From JBCCCJ01 sp039029315 (GTDB lineage: Bacteria; Bacteroidota; Bacteroidia; J057): a stretch of 64,000 nucleotides of DNA. The stretch spans positions 10,756-74,755 of the forward strand of contig JBCCGK010000052.1 of the NCBI GenBank assembly GCA_039029315.1. Direction: 5' to 3'. Below, in pieces: positions 44,646 to 53,480 of this stretch (position 1 is the first letter of the stretch; each line of letters begins with the position of its first letter). The translations under genes were made by a program, and so were the position numbers. Below the pieces are notes generated by a model. That model was not told the origin of the DNA, ran no database searches, and was given only the letters and a program-made list of their open reading frames with translations.

Positions 44646-45125
44646 ATGCCTCTCTTCAACGAAACCCAAAGATTTCAGCAAATGTGGATATGGATTCTGC
44701 TCCTGGGAATCTGTGGCGTAATGATCTTCGGAATCTTCCAGGAAGTGTTCATAGATGGCCGTAGTTCGATGTCCATCCCTGCACTGCTGCTTACAACTCT
44801 GGTACCAGTTGGCATGGTCGGTCTGATCAGAAGCATTTTTATGAGAACTGTCATCTCCGAAGAAGAGATTTACATTCGCTTTTTTCCTTTTATTACCCGA
44901 ATTTTTCCACTCCAAGAGATCAAAGAGGCTTATGTCAGAGAATGTGCCCCTATTCGAGAGTTTGGTGGGTGGGGAATCAGATGGGCAGGAAAAAGAGGGG
45001 TTGCCTACAATGTTTCAGGCAGACATGGGGTACAATTGGTGCTTCATTCGGGCAAGAAAGTCTTTATCGGCACCCAACAACCCAAAGAGCTTCAGCGTGT
45101 CATCGATCAGTTGGAGGTGAGGTAA
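44646..45125 (+). CDS. DUF6141-like membrane protein
   Basis: 159 residues. Two membrane helices near the N-terminus (MWIWILLLGICGVMIFGIF, IPALLLTTLVPVGMVGLI), then a soluble PH-like beta-rich domain (TVISEEEIYIRFFPFITRIFPLQEIKEAYVRECAPI, GVQLVLHSGKKVFIGTQQPKEL). The pattern fits the DUF6141 family by memory, which has no known function. It follows the SNF2 gene by 104 bp on the same strand. Confidence 0.6.
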   Translation: MPLFNETQRFQQMWIWILLLGICGVMIFGIFQEVFIDGRSSMSIPALLLTTLVPVGMVGLIRSIFMRTVISEEEIYIRFFPFITRIFPLQEIKEAYVRECAPIREFGGWGIRWAGKRGVAYNVSGRHGVQLVLHSGKKVFIGTQQPKELQRVIDQLEVR

Positions 45126-45199
45126 AATCAGATGGACTTGCCTCAAGCGGATTCGCCAGGCAGAATCAACCATCAGAGCAGCAACATCTCTAATATCAA

Positions 45200-46186
45200 C
45201 TACTTACCAAATACAGACGGAACTGATCCCCCTCCCAACACATATCTTAGACTCAGGCTAGCAGACAGAGTTGTCGCCAATTGCTTATCATTGTACCGCT
45301 GATAGACTGGCCAGTCCATCAGGAGAGATACATTCAATTTCTGCGTCAGTGCATAACTGATTTGTGGCACAACAAACACTTTTTCTGAGCCTGTAGGCCG
45401 GATGAGCTCTCGTTCATTGGCAATGGGGATTCCCTGGCCGGATAAGGGACGGCTGTCTCGTGCCCGCAACTCTGTCCTGACTTGAATCGCAACTACCCAT
45501 CGAATCCCGGCACTATAGGTCGCGAAGCCAGAAAGTGCCAAAAAATTTCCGTAGCGATATCGATCAGGATTTTGTCCTTTGAGTTCGGCTCGACCCAACA
45601 GAAAGAAGCGGATTTTCTGCGGCAAAAATCCTTTGTAGACAAACAGGCTCACAATCCCATCAAATGATCCGGTCGTGGGCTGTAAATCCCGGGACAAAAT
45701 GGCTCCCTGATAGCGCTGTTCATACGGCCCCAAAGGTGCTTTGAATCCAGCTCCTCCGGTGATTTCGATCTCGCGGGCCTGATTTTTCCAGACATTGATT
45801 CTGGCGGTAACACTCAGGTCAGTCAGTCCACGTCCAATCTGTTGCGCTGGCAATATTCCACTTACATAGGATTGGGTCTTGTTAAGAAAAACACCTGTCT
45901 CGGCCTCTATGGTGATTCGTTCTGCCAACCCATAAGCAGCAAGCATTCCGACATGATTGTAATTTCCCTGCTCAATAAAGTCTGCTGGAACCGCTTTTGT
46001 TTCCTCAAAATAAGCCCCAGAATACCCATAGCGATACGTCAAAAAGAATTGCCATGCGTGAAGATCATTTACCCCAACGGCAGAGGTCCCGCCTATGGGA
46101 TTTCCAGGAGAACAACATTGGGTCCATCCTTTTGAGACAAAAAATAGAACAAAGAGCAAAAGGAAGGGGAAATAGAATCGACTCAT
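45200..46186 (-). CDS. Outer membrane porin-like protein
   Basis: 328 residues from ATG 46186. Signal peptide (FYFPFLLLFVLFFVSKGWTQ), then CCSPGNPIGGTSAVGV, a Cys-pair motif found at the start of a Bacteroidota beta-barrel family. The rest alternates hydrophobic and polar residues and ends ALSASLSLRYVLGGGS, which fits a transmembrane beta-barrel. Function is not known. It is followed by the secreted protein gene on the same strand, about 20 bp apart, so they are probably one unit. Confidence 0.65.
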   Translation of the reverse strand: MSRFYFPFLLLFVLFFVSKGWTQCCSPGNPIGGTSAVGVNDLHAWQFFLTYRYGYSGAYFEETKAVPADFIEQGNYNHVGMLAAYGLAERITIEAETGVFLNKTQSYVSGILPAQQIGRGLTDLSVTARINVWKNQAREIEITGGAGFKAPLGPYEQRYQGAILSRDLQPTTGSFDGIVSLFVYKGFLPQKIRFFLLGRAELKGQNPDRYRYGNFLALSGFATYSAGIRWVVAIQVRTELRARDSRPLSGQGIPIANERELIRPTGSEKVFVVPQISYALTQKLNVSLLMDWPVYQRYNDKQLATTLSASLSLRYVLGGGSVPSVFGK

Positions 46187-46209
46187 GAACAACAAAGGAT
46201 TGGGGTTCG

Positions 46210-46890
46210 CTAGCGAATCATCAACTTTACAGTTTGTCTGGTTTCGACCAGAGAATTGGCGCGTTTCACTCGAACTTCCAATATATAATAGCCGCCTGGT
46301 AGTTCTGCAATTTGCAAAGCAAATGCGTCAAAACGGATATCAGGATGTGGTTTGTCATAGCTTCCCTGCATCAGTTGGTGGCCCTGACTATTGACCAGTC
46401 GATAATTCAACTGGATGGCATCGGGATCCAGGCCCCAATCAATGTTGAGAGGAATTCTTGAGGACTCAATGGGATTGGGGGGATTGATCATCTTGGGTGA
46501 AGCTTCTGCTTCTGTCGTCAGAAAGGAGGAAATAGAGCTCCACAGGGAGGTGTCTTTGTTGGCATAGATGATTCGGGTGATCCAATAATACCAGTGATCT
46601 TTTTGCATATTGAATTCCACGCCAAGAGTATCGGTGACGGTTCTGAAGCGGGTATCTCCCGAGCAGCCCACAAAGCATCGCGGATTATCACTGACAACGT
46701 ACTGATATCCAATGACATTGGGCACTGCCTTCCAGCCAAACAGAAATGAGTTGGGTTCTGTTCCAGCCACACCAGCTCCTCCATTCTCAGGATAAGCATG
46801 GATCTGTGAATAAGAAGACGAAAAACTCAATACAACAAACAAGCAAGCAAGGATTCCCTGAATGGGGAGAGAGATCTGAAAATTCATCAT
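46210..46890 (-). CDS. Secreted protein with T9SS-like C-terminal domain
   Basis: About 226 residues; the ATG at 46890 or the next one at 46887 starts it (a TTG at 46914 is unlikely). Signal peptide (ILACLFVVLSFSSSYSQ), a fibronectin-III-like middle (FLFGWKAVPNVIGYQYVVS, WYYWITRIIYANKDTSLWS) and a C-terminal domain that looks like a T9SS sorting domain (RLVNSQGHQLMQGSY, LQIAELPGGYYILEVRV). The usual PNP motif of the sorting domain is present only as NPPNPIESS. It is the upstream gene of the pair with the porin. Confidence 0.65.
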   Translation of the reverse strand: MMNFQISLPIQGILACLFVVLSFSSSYSQIHAYPENGGAGVAGTEPNSFLFGWKAVPNVIGYQYVVSDNPRCFVGCSGDTRFRTVTDTLGVEFNMQKDHWYYWITRIIYANKDTSLWSSISSFLTTEAEASPKMINPPNPIESSRIPLNIDWGLDPDAIQLNYRLVNSQGHQLMQGSYDKPHPDIRFDAFALQIAELPGGYYILEVRVKRANSLVETRQTVKLMIR

Positions 46891-47012
46891 GCGCCTATCA
46901 GGATTGAAATCCAAAGAAAGTGTAAAATAATGAAGCAGTCAAAAAAGGTTTGTCAGATATCAGACATGGCAGTAGCTTTGATCTTTTCAAATTTTCTCCT
47001 AAACTGGCACCT

Positions 47013-47357
47013 ATGGACTCAGATTTGAACTATCGTTGGAGGCAACTGGAGCGCAAACTTGCCGATCATTTTGGCAAGTCCATGACCATGGAAGCCATTT
47101 TGTTTCTCATCGGCGTCAGAGAGCTTGGCACACGCCCTCGACCATTTACAAAAGAAGAAAAGGTAGACTTGATGCATATTGCCGTATGCCGCTTGTTATC
47201 TCAATCCGGTTATTATCAATTGACCCATCTTGATCAGGAAGGCTGGCCTCACTGGGAATTGGTCAAACCTTTGCCACATGCTGATATTTTTTCACAGGAA
47301 CATCTGCTCAGGGAACATGTCCTGACTTACTTTGATGGAGAAGAAGTGTGGGAATAG
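47013..47357 (+). CDS. Conserved hypothetical protein
   Basis: 114 residues starting MDSDLNYRWRQLERKLADHF. All-alpha N-terminal part with GKSMTMEAILFLIGVRELG and TKEEKVDLMHIAVCRLLSQSGYY, then a beta-hairpin segment (LDQEGWPHWELVKPLPHADI). It is a small family of Bacteroidota that I know only as hypothetical. It stands alone between the convergent hydrolase and the secreted protein. Start ATG 47013 chosen over an upstream one at 46950. Confidence 0.6.
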   Translation: MDSDLNYRWRQLERKLADHFGKSMTMEAILFLIGVRELGTRPRPFTKEEKVDLMHIAVCRLLSQSGYYQLTHLDQEGWPHWELVKPLPHADIFSQEHLLREHVLTYFDGEEVWE

Positions 47358-47371
47358 TAGGAAAAAGAAAA

Positions 47372-48328
47372 TCAGTGTGGGTGCTCCAAAAAAGGCAACA
47401 TAAGTTGATGACAAGCATCTGCATGAGTCTCCATCGGACAATGGGCAGCCGTCGGGATTATATGAAGTATGCTTTGTGGAAGAAGGTTATGCATCTTCTG
47501 GCCAGCCAATAAAGGCAACCAGGGATCATTTTCGCCCCAGATAATCAACACTGGGCAGTGGACATCCACTTCCGCGTATTCGAAGGTCGCGCTGGCATAT
47601 GCTGCCATGTCAAAAATACCACTGGCTGTACGAGGCATCTTGAGTGGCTCCAGATATGCATGAACTTCCTCAGTTGTTGGTCTGCGTCCATATGCCTTTC
47701 CCAAAATATTCTTCACAGTGGCAGGCCGAAAAAAATGGAATACAGCTGCAACTTCTGCCAGGAACTTCGCAAGCCGAGAGCCCAGTATATGACGGTATAC
47801 GGGCTTAGCTCCTGATCCCACATGCCGCATAATCCCATCAATGATAATTACAGACGAGCTTTGGGATGGACGGCGGGCAGCCATCGCTCCTGCAACAGCG
47901 CCTCCAAGACTATGGCCGATGAGGTGCCAGGTATCTTTGCCTGGGGAGAGCTGGTCTGTCAATGCCCATAAGAGATCGGCCTGCAAGGAGGGAGAATGAT
48001 TGATCAAGGCTGCTCGATCGCTGTAGCCATAGGGCGGCATGTCCACTGCCAGGAGGTTCCAGCCTGCCTGAAGGAGCGGGAGCACATTGTTCCGCCAACT
48101 GATGGTTGATCCACAAAATCCATGAATCAACAGGATATGCCCTTTGCTTTCATTCTCTGTTTTCCATTGCCGATAGTGAATACGAAGACCAGAGATGTCG
48201 GCAAACTGGCTATTGGGAAATGGCAAAGTCTCTTGTGCAAATGATGGCGTGCAACAGCCTAAAAAGATATAAATCAAGCTGATGATGATCGAAAAATTCC
48301 GAGGATTCCATCCCTGTTTGCTTCCCAT
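47372..48328 (-). CDS. Exported alpha/beta-hydrolase
   Basis: 318 residues with a signal segment (FSIIISLIYIFLGCCTPSFAQ). The oxyanion motif is LIHGFCGS, the nucleophile elbow is GHSLGGAVAG (Ser140), and the His is in PTAAHCPMETH. The Ser-type triad points to an esterase, lipase or C-C hydrolase, distinct from the Asp-type dehalogenases in the same window. Two Cys residues (CC) at the end of the signal segment could be lipidated, but the lipobox is imperfect. Confidence 0.8.
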   Translation of the reverse strand: MGSKQGWNPRNFSIIISLIYIFLGCCTPSFAQETLPFPNSQFADISGLRIHYRQWKTENESKGHILLIHGFCGSTISWRNNVLPLLQAGWNLLAVDMPPYGYSDRAALINHSPSLQADLLWALTDQLSPGKDTWHLIGHSLGGAVAGAMAARRPSQSSSVIIIDGIMRHVGSGAKPVYRHILGSRLAKFLAEVAAVFHFFRPATVKNILGKAYGRRPTTEEVHAYLEPLKMPRTASGIFDMAAYASATFEYAEVDVHCPVLIIWGENDPWLPLLAGQKMHNLLPQSILHIIPTAAHCPMETHADACHQLMLPFLEHPH

Positions 48329-48418
48329 ACTTCAAGCTACAAAAATCAGGAAGCCTCTCCTATCCAACTTGCGCCTTGTTGTTCCCCTTCCTACCTTCGG
48401 CAACTCAACTTCCTTTTT

Positions 48419-49180
48419 ATGAATATGCTTTCCCTTGACCGTCGCGACAACTATGTGATCATACAGTTGGTTCATCCCCCTGTCAATGCTCTGAATCATG
48501 CAATGATTTCAGAGATCAGAAAAACCATGGCAAAACTGGATCAGGACCCCGAGATTCATGGGGCAATTTTGACAGGTCGGCCAGGCATGTTTTGCGCCGG
48601 ACTGGATATCAAGGAATTGCATTCCCTGGAGCGTCCTCAGTTCAGAGAGTTTCTCTTAACCTTTCGGAGCATGGTCAAGGAAATAGCAGCCTTCTCCAAG
48701 CCCTTGGTGGCAGCCATGACAGGCCACGCACCCGCTGGTGGCTGCATCCTGGGAATCTGCTGCGACTATCGAGTGATGGCAGCTGGAACATATAAAATTG
48801 GGCTCAATGAGGTTCCGGTGGGCTTGTATGCACCCCCATATGTGCTTGCCCTGTATGCACAATGGATCGGTCAACACGCCGCTTATCAGGCCTTGTTGGA
48901 AGGCCGACTGTTCCAGGCTGAGGAGGCACTTTCTATCGGATTGGTAGATGAACTGGCAGCAGTAGAAGCGGTTGTGAGCAGAGCCGAAACACAACTCCGC
49001 ACTTATCTTGCTCTTCCGTCTCCGGCATGGAAGCTGACCAAACGTGCACTTAGACGGGATCTCCTGGCGAGTTTTGAGGTGGATTTGGACCAAACCCTCG
49101 TGTCATCAGAGGCCCTTTGGTGGGAGCAGGGCGGAAGAGATGTCATGGGGAATATCATTCAGGGTCTTGAGAAAAGGTAG
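48419..49180 (+). CDS. Delta3-Delta2-enoyl-CoA isomerase-like (crotonase family)
   Basis: 253 residues. The crotonase fold is clear: GRPGMFCAGLDIKELH (first oxyanion NH) and TGHAPAGGCILGICCDYRVMA (second), with catalytic-type Glu in KIGLNEVPVGLYAPPYV. The GLNE segment matches Delta3-Delta2-enoyl-CoA isomerases (ECI1-type) more than classic hydratases. It would shift double bonds during beta-oxidation of unsaturated acyl-CoAs. No other beta-oxidation gene is next to it. Its 3' end overlaps the convergent nucleotidyltransferase gene by 26 bp. Confidence 0.85.
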   Translation: MNMLSLDRRDNYVIIQLVHPPVNALNHAMISEIRKTMAKLDQDPEIHGAILTGRPGMFCAGLDIKELHSLERPQFREFLLTFRSMVKEIAAFSKPLVAAMTGHAPAGGCILGICCDYRVMAAGTYKIGLNEVPVGLYAPPYVLALYAQWIGQHAAYQALLEGRLFQAEEALSIGLVDELAAVEAVVSRAETQLRTYLALPSPAWKLTKRALRRDLLASFEVDLDQTLVSSEALWWEQGGRDVMGNIIQGLEKR

Positions 49181-50237
49181 TCTGATACAATTCTTTTCGC
49201 ATACTGACCAGTAGGGCTTCGATCTGGTCCATATCAGGTCGATCAGGCAAGGAACTTCTTTGATACGCTTTTTCGATCTGTTTTAGTTTCTGTTTCGCCC
49301 GTCCCATCAAGTCTTCATAAGAATACTGCCCGTCCCGAATCGCCAGTAAGGCTTCTCTGTCAGGTCTTCGGACATTGAGCTGAGACGAAGCAAGAATTTC
49401 TTCGGCCATTGACAACAGCCGAAAGGTGTGCATCATGTTTTTTGCATCGTATCGCTTGCCATGCTCCAATGTGGCCTGATATCGATGCTCATTGCGCTTG
49501 TCTACCCACTCCCAATATTCCTTATACTCCTTGCAATAGCGACTGTAGCCATCGTGATTGACATAGATATGGGTCACAGGCTTTTCGCCTTTCGGGATGC
49601 TACTGAGCAATACCTCATTGGATTCGGGTCCACTGATGACCCCTTTGTACCCCAGTGCTCCTGTTGGATCAGCAAACAAGGCAAAATAGTATCGCATATG
49701 TGGGAGGTTGACCAGCCCACATTGCGTCTGCTCCAATCCATGCCTCTTCAGCCAACTCAAAAGGGGAAGCGTCCCCTGTCCTTGTGGGACATAACAAAAG
49801 TGCAGCAAATTTTTGCGCGCTTTCTCTATTGGGTTCAGGACTTTTTTCTTGAGGCCCCTAGCCTTTTTCATTTGGGTCATGGCATAGCCAGCAAAGGTGT
49901 CTTTGCACAAGCGAGACAAAAAGCGTTTTGTTGTCAATTGTTCCATGAGAGGATGGCGGTAGATCAGACAATCCTCCGGGATAGCAAGCAATTCGAGAAT
50001 ATTGGGATTGTTCTTGCTGAGTAATTCCACAAATCGACGGAGTTCATAAAACACAATGTCATTGCTTTCATTTGCTACCTGGGGAACATAGTTCAATCCA
50101 TAATACAATCGTTTGGGGAATAGAAATACTCCTCGGATGTCTGTATCTGACTCCGGTCGGTTCAGTCCATAGGCGCGACTACCACTGATGCTTTCCAGCA
50201 AAATCAGTTTGTGCTTTCTGAGGAATTCAATTGTCAT
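49155..50237 (-). CDS. COG3541-type nucleotidyltransferase, copy 1
   Basis: 360 residues. GSRAYGLNRPESDTDIRGVFLFP is the polymerase-beta-type signature (GSRAxG, SDxDxRG) of predicted nucleotidyltransferases in COG3541 (YcgL). The rest is all-alpha, with KKKVLNPIEKARKNLLHF as a central segment. Family knowledge: COG3541 proteins are linked to RNA repair and to defense-type clusters. It is 10 bp downstream of the second copy and encoded on the same strand, so both form one operon. Substrate unknown. Its last 26 bp overlap the enoyl-CoA isomerase 3' end. Confidence 0.82.
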   Translation of the reverse strand: MTIEFLRKHKLILLESISGSRAYGLNRPESDTDIRGVFLFPKRLYYGLNYVPQVANESNDIVFYELRRFVELLSKNNPNILELLAIPEDCLIYRHPLMEQLTTKRFLSRLCKDTFAGYAMTQMKKARGLKKKVLNPIEKARKNLLHFCYVPQGQGTLPLLSWLKRHGLEQTQCGLVNLPHMRYYFALFADPTGALGYKGVISGPESNEVLLSSIPKGEKPVTHIYVNHDGYSRYCKEYKEYWEWVDKRNEHRYQATLEHGKRYDAKNMMHTFRLLSMAEEILASSQLNVRRPDREALLAIRDGQYSYEDLMGRAKQKLKQIEKAYQRSSLPDRPDMDQIEALLVSMRKELYQTTFSQDPE

Positions 50238-50247
50238 CTACCCTTGC

Positions 50248-51000
50248 TTATGCCAACATATCCCTGAACAATTCATTCAGCGGCTCTACCTTTGTTTCCC
50301 TTTTCTCATACTGTTGACTGGCCTCATCCAAGGCCTCCCATGCCTGGACAATATAGGCCTGCAATTCCGGGATCAATGAAATGCTATCTTTTTCAGTGAC
50401 CTGAATTTTTTGATCCCACAATTCCTGAATGATGGTGCGAATCCCTGCTGAGAGGGTCGCTTGCTCAAACAAATCCGCAAACTCAACAGAGGGTGGCTGT
50501 TGTGTCTTGGCGATCCATTCTGCAGCCAATAGCGGTCGTAAAATATAGAAATACTGTTTGATCCTGATTTGTTCACCCTCTAGCCTGAGGAGCACTCCTT
50601 TGGCGATGCCCAAGTAGTGATGTAGGGCAACTCTAGGAGCGAAATAACTCTCTCTCATCTCCCACAAACGATCCCTGAAATTCTGTCGATCCAGATAGAA
50701 TATCGGAGATTGTAGCCATTCAAAGAGGGTGGCATTGGATTTACGAAAATGTGACAGGGCCTTTCTGATGTCCCAACAACTGATGTCCAAATCCCCTGGA
50801 AGCGTCCTAGAGCAGATATCCCGCCTTGGAACGATAGACAAATAGTTGTCTCTGGGATAGGCAAATATGCCCCGTACATCATAGTCGCTGTCCGAAGAGG
50901 CAAACCCCCACGCCCGGCTTCCGCTTTCACAAGCAAACAACACAGAAAAGCCATTCTCTGCTTCGATGGAAGACATTCCATCCAAAATTTCCTGCCTCAT
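50248..51000 (-). CDS. COG3541-type nucleotidyltransferase, copy 2
   Basis: 250 residues. ACESGSRAWGFASSDSDYDVRGIFAYP is the same active-site signature, with three acidic residues (SDSDYD). Shorter than copy 1 and lacking its C-terminal extension; RPLLAAEWIAKTQQPPSVEFADL is a typical helical part. The two may have different substrates or form a heteromer. First gene of the two-gene operon. No neighbouring ligase or RtcB is present. Confidence 0.85.
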   Translation of the reverse strand: MRQEILDGMSSIEAENGFSVLFACESGSRAWGFASSDSDYDVRGIFAYPRDNYLSIVPRRDICSRTLPGDLDISCWDIRKALSHFRKSNATLFEWLQSPIFYLDRQNFRDRLWEMRESYFAPRVALHHYLGIAKGVLLRLEGEQIRIKQYFYILRPLLAAEWIAKTQQPPSVEFADLFEQATLSAGIRTIIQELWDQKIQVTEKDSISLIPELQAYIVQAWEALDEASQQYEKRETKVEPLNELFRDMLA

Positions 51001-51224
51001 TAGATTTCTTATTTTTCGAGTGAATTATGATCACAAATTAGCGGGGATAATCTGCATGTACGAAAATTAGGGAAAAAGGATCATTTTATTACCAAAATAT
51101 AAACAAAATAAACCCATAGATCATTTTTGAGCATCTGAAAGCCTCTGGCCTAGTTGTTGCTAGATGTTAATTGTTTAGAGTTTGTAAATTTTGATATTTG
51201 GCGAAATTATACTATTTTTAACGT

Positions 51225-51410
51225 ATGGAAACGGTCTTGGACGCATTGGTTATCCTGCTATGGATAACATTTTCCCTTGCTACCATTCTCGGAGTCATTC
51301 AGGAAATTCAGAAATCTTCTGCTACGACTCAACCAGAACTAATTGAAGATGACGACACGGTATACCTGTTAGAGCCTCAAACCATAGAGACTCCTGTTTT
51401 AGAACATTAA
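51225..51410 (+). CDS. Small single-helix membrane protein
   Basis: 61 residues. One transmembrane helix (LDALVILLWITFSLATILGVI), then an acidic C-terminal tail (ELIEDDDTVYLLEP). It has ATG with a T/A-rich upstream region and is followed by a good terminator (51445), which supports its being real. No family known to me. Confidence 0.5.
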   Translation: METVLDALVILLWITFSLATILGVIQEIQKSSATTQPELIEDDDTVYLLEPQTIETPVLEH

Positions 51411-51444
51411 GGATCTGTGTCAGATCATCTGGCGTAAAAAACTC

Positions 51445-51482
51445 CCTATCAGGTCAATGATCTGGTAGGGTTTTGTCTTTTG
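51445..51482 (+). terminator. Terminator after small membrane gene
   Basis: CTCCCTATCAG pairs with CTGGTAGGG around GTCAATGAT, followed by TTTT, about 40 bp after the stop codon. Confidence 0.6.
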
Positions 51483-51503
51483 TTTTTTTCCCAAAAGAAA
51501 CTG

Positions 51504-51584
51504 AGAGACTGTTTGAAAATCTGTCACTTATTTTTTGTATGCGTCTTTTTTCCTCATTCTGCGGCTTTTTTTGTTCTCATAGCA
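51504..51584. repeat. Half copy of the MITE-like element
   Basis: Starts GAGACTGTTTGAAAATCTGT and matches the copy at 56188 base for base for about 50 bp, to the central hairpin (TTGTTCTCATAGC), then stops. Left flank TGA is of TNA form. The right half is missing. Confidence 0.65.
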
Positions 51585-51700
51585 TGAAAAGATTTTAGGT
51601 GAAATCCCCTATCCAATCCAGCGAATGCGTAACTTGGGAGGTGGCAGCATCTCTGCGGTGATGATTGAGAAGCAGAGTGCCCAAAAGTACATTTCTCTCG

Positions 51701-52537
51701 ATGTCCAACTTCATCCCTTACAAACAACATCGCATTTACTGCTCCATAAATGGAACAGGAGAGACTGTGGTATTTTTGCATGGATGGCCAACCAATTCGC
51801 AATTGTGGCGGGCACAAATCGATGCATTGGCACCGAGATATCGAACAATTGCTATTGACTGGTTGGGATTTGGCCAATCAGATAAGCCCGATGATTGCAC
51901 GTATACCTTTACTCAGAAGAAGGATATTCTGGACACTGTTCTACAGGAAGTGCTGGAACAAGATGAATCGGTTACTCTCGTTGCGCATGATGTCGGTGGA
52001 CCTCCCGCCATCCTCTGGGCAAGCGAAAATCAGAAGCGTGTCCGACAGCTGATCCTCCTCAACACAGTGATATTTCCCTTCAGTACCCCTCTTGACAAGA
52101 TGAGTCATTTCTTTTTTCGGGTACCGCTCATCAGAGAAGTTCTTGTCAGCCATTTTGGCTTGCGTATGCTGATGAACACCCTCTCAAGAAGGAGTAACAA
52201 GGCACTCAATAGCAGGATTGAGACGATCCTCACTTCCCACATATCCCACACAAGCTCCATCAAACTGAAGACGATTCTGGAGCCTCTGATGATCGGAAAA
52301 AAGAATGAGGTCCCTTTATTGGCGGAAGCCTTTGAGACAATAGCGGCAGAGAAATATTTGGTCATCGCCACCAAAGACCCACTGTGTTTTGCTCATATGA
52401 AACGACTTCGCGAGAGCATGCCTGAAGTGCCTTCCTTTGTGCTAGACAATTGTGGGCATTTCATTCCCATTGATCAACCTCAAGCACTTACGGATATTCT
52501 CACTCGTCTGCTGGGAAGGGATGACAAGAAGGAGTAA
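51701..52537 (+). CDS. Alpha/beta-hydrolase with Asp nucleophile
   Basis: 278 residues from ATG 51701. HGWPTNSQLWRA is the oxyanion region, Asp97 lies in AHDVGGPPA, and DNCGHFIPIDQP holds the His. Asp in the nucleophile elbow points to the epoxide-hydrolase/dehalogenase branch, but the Trp that follows in those enzymes (HDWG) is Val98 here, so the halide site is altered. Cytoplasmic, no signal peptide. The short upstream frame from 51665 is unlikely. Confidence 0.78.
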   Translation: MSNFIPYKQHRIYCSINGTGETVVFLHGWPTNSQLWRAQIDALAPRYRTIAIDWLGFGQSDKPDDCTYTFTQKKDILDTVLQEVLEQDESVTLVAHDVGGPPAILWASENQKRVRQLILLNTVIFPFSTPLDKMSHFFFRVPLIREVLVSHFGLRMLMNTLSRRSNKALNSRIETILTSHISHTSSIKLKTILEPLMIGKKNEVPLLAEAFETIAAEKYLVIATKDPLCFAHMKRLRESMPEVPSFVLDNCGHFIPIDQPQALTDILTRLLGRDDKKE

Positions 52538-52690
52538 GACAGCTTGTCATTGGTGGGTCCGAATTCATCACACAAATAAGCTTTGACATCCTAGACTTCC
52601 TATCAGGTCTTATAGCTTTTTGTGAGAAAATTGTGTAGCTTTCTTTCTGAAGCTGATCATTGTTTACACACTCATTTATCTCTACACACT

Positions 52691-53158
52691 ATGGACACTC
52701 AATCTAAATCAGAAAACATTTCTTCTGATGTGGAAGAATCATATCCAAGCATCATGGAACGTATTCAGGCTGTAGCTCTGGACGGTGGACTGGTCTTGAT
52801 TGGCGCTTTTCTGATCTTTTCAGGGCTTGACGGACTTGGAATGGAAAACTCTGACTTAAAAGCCCCACTCTTCATTTTGTTGTTTGTTCTGTATGACCCA
52901 CTCATGATTGCCTTTGCTGGTGGGACCATTGGTCATAAAATGGTCAATCTACATGTCAAGCAGGCTTCGGATCCCTCCCGAAATGTCAACCTCCTGCTCG
53001 CCTTCCTGCGATTTGCTCTTAAGACAGTACTGGGATGGATTTCGCTCCTGACCATCACTACGAATACAGAAAGAAAGGCCATTCACGATTTTGCCAGTGA
53101 TTCGATTGTTCTTAAGCGTAAGAAACGTGCTTCGGATTTTTTTCCAGTCCCCGATTGA
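52691..53158 (+). CDS. RDD-family membrane protein
   Basis: 155 residues from ATG 52691. The RDD domain has Asp in ALDGGLVLIGAFLIF in place of the usual RxxDxxxx, then a second helix (PLFILLFVLYDPLMIAFAGGTIGHKMV) with GGTIGHK typical of RDD proteins, and a third helix (LAFLRFALKTVLGWISLLTI) with NTERKAIHDFASDSIV, the usual end. RDD proteins are small transport-like membrane proteins, some shown to be Na+/H+ antiporters. Confidence 0.85.
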   Translation: MDTQSKSENISSDVEESYPSIMERIQAVALDGGLVLIGAFLIFSGLDGLGMENSDLKAPLFILLFVLYDPLMIAFAGGTIGHKMVNLHVKQASDPSRNVNLLLAFLRFALKTVLGWISLLTITTNTERKAIHDFASDSIVLKRKKRASDFFPVPD

Positions 53159-53480
53159 ATTAGGCCTCTCACTGTTCCCAATTCTTTCTCTATCCATCTG
53201 CCAGGCATTTTTCAGGCAGCTGGTCTGATTCATAGACAGCAGGAAGAGGGCTTCCAAAATCAAAAATCTGATCATCAGGCATATCCTAGCCTAGAGCTTG
53301 TCCAAAGAGGAACTCACGCATTCCTTCATTATCGTCCCGTCCTCTCTTCTGGCCATCTACCAGTACATCAATGACCATATTTGTGGTTGAGAGATTGGCG
53401 GTGAGGTAGTCAGGGGGGCCCGACAAGCAGAGAATCCTCTTTGCTTGACAATCCTTTCAAAAAGCATCATTTTTATCCTT
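53159..53480. other. Intergenic region with a gene remnant
   Basis: Between the RDD and HAD genes. It holds a possible minus-strand gene fragment (53286-53456) and nothing else supported. The right 20 bp precede the HAD start. Confidence 0.45.
53286..53456 (-). pseudogene. Possible fragment of a lost gene
   Basis: A 56-codon open frame with a coding-like composition (KRILCLSGPPDYLTANLST, VIDVLVDGQKRGRDDNEGM, REFLFGQALG, then stop), on the minus strand and cut at its 5' side by a TGA. No start codon is at its beginning, so it may be the last part of a gene whose front has been lost. I do not recognise the family. Confidence 0.3.
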
